Origin: Paenibacillus lautus NBRC 15380
Lineage (GTDB): Bacteria; Bacillota; Bacilli; Paenibacillales; Paenibacillaceae
Length of the DNA: 64,000 bases
Reading direction: 5' to 3'
Assembly (NCBI RefSeq): GCF_004000945.1
Contig: NZ_BIMF01000014.1
Span: 1-64,000 of the forward strand
Positions 60,247 through 64,000 of the stretch are shown one piece after another. Made by a program: the position numbers and the translations under genes. Under the pieces are notes generated by a model that saw only the letters and a program-made list of their open reading frames with translations, had not been told where the DNA came from and did not search any database. The first letter of the stretch is position 1, and every line of letters starts with the position of its first letter.

Positions 60247-61845
60247 TTACTTCGCTACTTTGGCATTCCAAACCACCGGTGCTTCGAACAACTCGAAGCC
60301 TTCAAGCTTCTTCGTTGTGGCGACGACGCCATTATAATGGCCGATGACGGTGGAGGAAGCAAATTCGTACAGGAAGCCCTGCAGCTTCTCCCATTCCTGC
60401 TTGGCGGCTTCCGGCGTAGCTGCGCCGCGAATATCGATCAGCGCCTGTTTGACCGTTTCATTATCAAGACCGGCCCAATCCGGATTGACGGCCAGCAGCT
60501 GCGGCGGCGTAATCTGATAGCCCGTGCTCGCAACGAAAATGTCCCACTTGGAGCGGTCGTTCTTCGTTTCTAGAAATGTCGGGAAATCGAAATTCTCCAC
60601 TTTTACGTTCATGCCGATCTGGCGAAGCTGCTCCTGAATGACCAATGTGGCCGTGTACATCTCGTTATAGTCCTTGGTCGTCAGCAGCGTGATTTCTTCG
60701 CCGTTATAACCGGCCTCTTGCAGCAGCTGCTTGGCCTTCTCCGGATTCGACTGATTGTAATACTCCGCTCCGGCTTCGGTCGACCATTGGACTTGGTTCG
60801 TATTCAGGTAACCCGGCGCCAGGGAGTATAAATCCGGCTTGGCGAAGCTCGCCAACATGATCTCCTCATTATTAAACGCGGCGAGAATGGCCTGGCGAAT
60901 CTTCACGTCCTTTAACAATCCCTCGCTGGTATTGAAAAATGCGGTCAGTGCACCTCCAGGGAACGAGAGCAAATTGATATTGCTGTCGGCAGCAAGCTCA
61001 TCATAGCTTTCGATCGGAATGCTGTCCGCCACATCGTACTGTCCGGTCTTCACGCCTGCAATGCGCGTGGAATGATCCGTAACAAAATGGAAGTACAGAT
61101 TCTTGGTAGGAGCTTCTTTTCGCCCGTCAAATCCGCTTGGCTCCGTATCCGCCACCTGATGATAATCTTCATTACGCACCAAGTGTATGTACTGATCCTG
61201 CTTCCATTCCTGGAATTTATAAGGTCCTGTACCGATGTACTCCTTGATTCCGTCAGCCGGCGCCGATTCTACAATCTCTTTCGGCATGATGGAAGGGAAC
61301 TGCGCTTGCGATGCAATAAGAATCAACACGTCGGATGTAGGCGCCTCTACAGTCAGCTTCACGGTATACTTATCGACGGCCTCAAATTTAGCATTCGTTA
61401 GCAGCACCTTCGCACGGGACGAAGTCACCAGCCAGCGGTTCATCGAGGCTACAACATCCTCGGACGTCATCTCTTTCCCGTTGTGAAACTTCACGCCTTG
61501 GCGAAGGGCGAACGTATACGTTAAACCATCCTCGCTTCTTTCGACCGACTCTGCCAGAGCCGGTACGGGCTCATAGTTTGCATTCAGTGTGTAGAGCTGT
61601 TCGAAGATGTTGCCTGCCGTATCCAACGCTACCGCCGATACCGTCAAGGCCGTATCCAACGTAGGCGGCTGAGCCGTAAGCGCAATGTTCAGCTCGTCTT
61701 TGTACTCTTGTTGTTCGGCTTGCTTCTCACTTTCTTTGTCTTCGGCTGCGCTCTCTGCTCCCTGGTCGGAACCATTGCCGCATGCCGCGATCAACATCAT
61801 CAGCACGATCGACGATAAGAGTAAACCTAACTTTCTGGCTTTCAT
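60247..61845 (-). CDS. ABC peptide transporter substrate-binding lipoprotein (second system)
   Basis: 532 residues, family-5 binding protein with lipobox IAAC and an acidic linker. LTYTFALRQGVKFHNGKEMTSEDV and YIGTGPYKFQEWKQ are the standard family segments. GGGGGG stands 6 bp before the ATG. It probably binds a peptide or a related small compound. It is first in the operon, ahead of oppBCDF. Confidence 0.9.
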   Translation of the reverse strand: MKARKLGLLLSSIVLMMLIAACGNGSDQGAESAAEDKESEKQAEQQEYKDELNIALTAQPPTLDTALTVSAVALDTAGNIFEQLYTLNANYEPVPALAESVERSEDGLTYTFALRQGVKFHNGKEMTSEDVVASMNRWLVTSSRAKVLLTNAKFEAVDKYTVKLTVEAPTSDVLILIASQAQFPSIMPKEIVESAPADGIKEYIGTGPYKFQEWKQDQYIHLVRNEDYHQVADTEPSGFDGRKEAPTKNLYFHFVTDHSTRIAGVKTGQYDVADSIPIESYDELAADSNINLLSFPGGALTAFFNTSEGLLKDVKIRQAILAAFNNEEIMLASFAKPDLYSLAPGYLNTNQVQWSTEAGAEYYNQSNPEKAKQLLQEAGYNGEEITLLTTKDYNEMYTATLVIQEQLRQIGMNVKVENFDFPTFLETKNDRSKWDIFVASTGYQITPPQLLAVNPDWAGLDNETVKQALIDIRGAATPEAAKQEWEKLQGFLYEFASSTVIGHYNGVVATTKKLEGFELFEAPVVWNAKVAK

Positions 61846-62114
61846 TGTAATCCCCCCATGTAGTAGACATATGCATATGAAATATATGCATCATGCTCTG
61901 TCAAAAACTTGTGAAACGAACGCACCCCTATAATCTAAGTTATCTGGTAGGTTTAATAAGTTATGCACATACTAATAGATTCGCTATTTGCTGTCAATGC
62001 AATAATTGATCGTGCTTGAATTAATTTCCTGTTTCGAGTAATTCATGATTTAATCCTTGGTTTAGGCGACCTTCTTCTTCGGCTGAATACGCTGCGGCAG
62101 ACCCTTACGTTAAC
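61846..62114. other. promoter region of the second opp operon; no gene
   Basis: A perfect 8-bp inverted repeat, ATGCATAT (61871-61878) and ATATGCAT (61884-61891), lies about 25-45 bp before the oppA start. A minus-strand TTGACA lies about 10 bp further upstream, so the dyad overlaps the likely core promoter and could be an operator. Near 62056-62110 the minus strand reads GLPQRIQPKKKVA before a stop, possibly the tail of a lost transposase; this is not supported further. Confidence 0.45.
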
Positions 62115-62153
62115 TAAAAAAAGCCCTGGTTCCGACTCGAACCAAGGCTTTCC
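62115..62153 (-). terminator. terminator after the phosphotransferase gene
   Basis: AAAGCC-TGGTTC / GAACCA-GGCTTT stem with one mismatch and a 5-6 nt loop. A T run follows on the minus strand, starting just after the stop at 62156. Confidence 0.85.
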
Positions 62154-62155
62154 GC

Positions 62156-63106
62156 TTATTCAATTGCTGGGAAACTTCGCAAAATCTTTTCCTTGCGTCC
62201 CCTCATATACCATTGCCCCCACGGATGGAGTTTATCGAGCTTCCCTCCACAGGCATGGAATAGCTTAATATAACGCCCCATTTCTCGCAGCTTCATGAAA
62301 TACGGGATTTCTCGAAACCACTGTTCCTCCAGATGATACTCCAGACGGTATCCTTCCAGAAACGGGGTCAGAAACGGACCCGGCTCCGCATCCGCCCCTT
62401 CGGTTAGACCCGAGAAAAACGCGGCGACCGCAATATCATCAATGAACCATGAATATCGGCTGGCATCAAAATCAATCAAGCATAACGAATCCTCATAGAC
62501 AAAAAAATTGCCGTAATGAAAATCCGCATGGATCAGCCCATAAGCGTCCACTGCAATCGGAAGCTTCGATATATAATGGAGCAATGCCTCATAACGACGG
62601 GTGATCCCTTTCTCGGTTAGCGGCAAATCGATATGCCGAACTTTCTCCGCCTCATCCGACCAATCAGGCCGTTTTGTAACGGGATCCAGATGGGTATACC
62701 CTTTGGTGATGCGATGCATGCAGCCCATGAATTGGCCCATTCGCCTGTATAAGCTCTCATCGGCATCGTTCTCCCCGACCGGACGCCCCTTGGCCTCCTC
62801 GTAACAAACCACCGTAAATTCACGGTCCTCCATCCGGATACGCTCCGCCAGATTCCCTTCCACCGAATAAAGCGGTCTCGAAACGCAGACTCCCTTACTT
62901 CCGAGAAACTCGACCCACTGCACCTCGCCCTCAATTTTCACATACGGTTTGTGGGACTCCTCCGTTATGCGCACATAAACGATCTTGGCACCAAGTTGAT
63001 AAGAACGGATAAGGCTGTGTTCGGAAACATGCGTCTGTACCTTATCCTTCTCCAAGAGTCCGAACTTGCTTGCAGCGACGGCCATAAGTTCGTTCCGTTG
63101 TTCCAA
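62156..63106 (-). CDS. APH/choline-kinase-like phosphotransferase
   Basis: 316 residues of the aminoglycoside-phosphotransferase/ChoK kinase fold. The catalytic loop is LIHADFHYGNFFVYED (HxDxxxxN) and the metal-binding Asp is in LIDFDASRYSWFIDDIAVA. This subgroup (also including homoserine kinase-like and spore-coat CotS-like proteins) has varied or unknown small-molecule substrates, and a resistance role is not implied. It stands alone between the opp operon and the toxin-antitoxin pair. Confidence 0.8.
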   Translation of the reverse strand: MEQRNELMAVAASKFGLLEKDKVQTHVSEHSLIRSYQLGAKIVYVRITEESHKPYVKIEGEVQWVEFLGSKGVCVSRPLYSVEGNLAERIRMEDREFTVVCYEEAKGRPVGENDADESLYRRMGQFMGCMHRITKGYTHLDPVTKRPDWSDEAEKVRHIDLPLTEKGITRRYEALLHYISKLPIAVDAYGLIHADFHYGNFFVYEDSLCLIDFDASRYSWFIDDIAVAAFFSGLTEGADAEPGPFLTPFLEGYRLEYHLEEQWFREIPYFMKLREMGRYIKLFHACGGKLDKLHPWGQWYMRGRKEKILRSFPAIE

Positions 63107-63280
63107 TTGCAGCGCCTCCCTTCAATCCGGATGATTCTATATCCATGATCATAAATTTCTTCCTAATGTATACCCGATTCCTGCATTTATCTACTTACCC
63201 ATGGCAAAGATTTATCTTGCTCCTCATTGAATGTATAATTGTTATAACAGTTGAATAATATGATAAGGAGGAAACTTTAT

Positions 63281-63544
63281 ATGAGCAGGGTGAACGAAAT
63301 GGAACGGAAAGTAACTAAATTCGGCAACAGCTTGGGAATTACGATGACGGATGCTCTCAAACAGATCGGCTTAGAATTAGGTGATACGGTACAAATTGAT
63401 GTTAATCAAACAAATGGAGAGATCATCATTAAAAAAGCTAATAAGGTCTCCCTTCCTGACGGCCTCAGCCCTGATTTCTTAGATACTTTGTCTGAGATCA
63501 TGAGCGAATACGACCAGACCTTAAAAGGGTTAAAAGATCGATGA
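63281..63544 (+). CDS. AbrB/MazE-type antitoxin
   Basis: 87 residues from the ATG at 63281, which follows AAGGAGG. A swapped-hairpin AbrB/SpoVT-type DNA-binding fold (RKVTKFGNSLGITMTDALKQIGLELGDTVQIDV) is followed by an acidic C-terminal tail (LSPDFLDTLSEIMSEYDQTL) suited to binding a toxin. It overlaps the Doc gene by ATGA. It should neutralise that toxin and repress the operon. Confidence 0.85.
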   Translation: MSRVNEMERKVTKFGNSLGITMTDALKQIGLELGDTVQIDVNQTNGEIIIKKANKVSLPDGLSPDFLDTLSEIMSEYDQTLKGLKDR

Positions 63545-63945
63545 GCCCTATACGTTATCTAACCTCTCAAGAGGTTATCGCCATAAACGTGGCAATGATA
63601 CAGAAATATAGCATTGGCGAGCATATCGGTGTGAAAAATTCACATTTACTGGAGTCTGCCCTCCATCGGCCTCAACCATCAACTTTTGGAGAAGACGCTT
63701 ATTTATCCATCTGGGAAAAATCAGCCGCATTATTCGAATCACTGGGACAAAATCACCCATTTCAAAATGCCAACAAAAGAACAGCTTTCACGGCTCTTCT
63801 CCTGTTTCTACGTTACAACGGTTATCGATTTATCATGGAACAAAAACAAGCGGAGGATTTTACGGTCGATATGGTAAATCATAAATTCACCTTTCAAGAA
63901 CTTACGTCCCTCATTAAAGAATATTCCATTGAAATAACGCCATAA
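63541..63945 (+). CDS. Doc-type toxin (Fic fold)
   Basis: 134 residues with the Doc/Fic motif NHPFQNANKRTAFTALLLFL (HxFx(D/N)ANKR) and the N-terminal Doc segment ESALHRPQPSTFGEDAY. Doc proteins phosphorylate EF-Tu and arrest translation. It is paired with an AbrB-like antitoxin instead of the better-known Phd partner. The catalytic His is present, so it looks active. Confidence 0.9.
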   Translation: MSPIRYLTSQEVIAINVAMIQKYSIGEHIGVKNSHLLESALHRPQPSTFGEDAYLSIWEKSAALFESLGQNHPFQNANKRTAFTALLLFLRYNGYRFIMEQKQAEDFTVDMVNHKFTFQELTSLIKEYSIEITP

Positions 63946-63974
63946 AACAGCGGTCCTTGTGCGGGCCGCTGTTT
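63945..63974 (+). terminator. probable terminator after the doc gene
   Basis: AAACAGCGG-CC / GG-CCGCTGTTT hairpin directly after the stop, followed by a weak tail (TTTCCGCC). Confidence 0.65.
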
Positions 63975-64000
63975 CCGCCGATGTATACGCTCTTGTTGTC

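Noticed and set aside
62156..63106. Aminoglycoside resistance gene.
   Set aside because: Only the general APH/ChoK kinase motifs are present; nothing points to an antibiotic substrate.

Overview
The window looks like a chromosome segment of a Paenibacillus-type, endospore-forming Firmicute. It carries a spore photoproduct lyase, YesMN-type sugar ABC modules with LplBC permeases, DUF4179 anti-sigma factors, GntR/LacI hybrid regulators and strong AAGGAGG-type ribosome binding sites, and its GC is moderate. I count about 58 intact genes plus several remnants. No rRNA, tRNA or CRISPR array was seen.

Layout. 1-1.27 kb: an intact IS3-family (IS150-like) element. 1.3-3.1 kb: an arsR / AHSA1 / hydrolase operon. 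3.3-10.1 kb: a first Opp/Dpp peptide transporter, split by a ~1 kb imperfect ~50-bp repeat array. 10.4-23.7 kb: the most interesting part, described below. 23.8-27.4 kb: a hypothetical and a large GH3 glycosidase. 27.7-29.8 kb and 34.1-35.8 kb: two ECF sigma / DUF4179 anti-sigma pairs. Between them are an AhpD-like gene with a SigJ-type sigma factor, and a degenerate-GGDEF / glycosyltransferase pair resembling YdaK-YdaM. 36-38 kb: DUF896 and a sodium:neurotransmitter symporter. 38.1-42.05 kb: an AT-rich accessory patch (GT2, SDR/MerR pair, IS66 and IS3 debris, truncated NmrA-like gene). 42.2-49.8 kb: a GntR-LacI regulator and a sugar ABC transporter with its YesMN two-component system. 50-53.2 kb: splB and an MHYT-GGDEF-EAL protein. 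53.5-55.6 kb: HxlR, a frameshifted oxidoreductase and a quinone-reductase-like gene. 55.8-61.9 kb: OsmC and a second Opp/Dpp operon. 62.1-64 kb: an APH-like phosphotransferase and an AbrB/Doc toxin-antitoxin pair.

The central find is a flavin-based extracellular electron transfer (EET) locus of the kind described in Listeria. It has a two-FMN-domain lipoprotein (PplA-like), an NDH-2 fused to a DoxX-like membrane domain (Ndh2), a two-gene prenyl diphosphate synthase set, an ECF transporter core (EcfT, two EcfA), EetB, EetA, an ApbE flavin transferase (FmnB-like) and an Fnr/Crp regulator. It also contains an unusual secreted protein joining a thioredoxin-like, a GerMN-like and a PCYCGC domain. 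A PyrK/PyrD pair (NAD-linked dihydroorotate dehydrogenase) sits directly upstream. I found three Crp/Fnr-type dyads (TGTGA-N6-TCACA-like). They stand before pyrK, before pplA, and between eetA and apbE, and in all four possible reading directions a -10-like hexamer starts exactly 21 bp from the dyad edge. That puts the dyad at about -41.5, the class II activator position. A perfect Rex-type box lies just downstream of the predicted pplA start site. I therefore infer a redox/oxygen-controlled EET regulon, probably run by the Fnr-like protein encoded at its end (C-terminal cysteine cluster).
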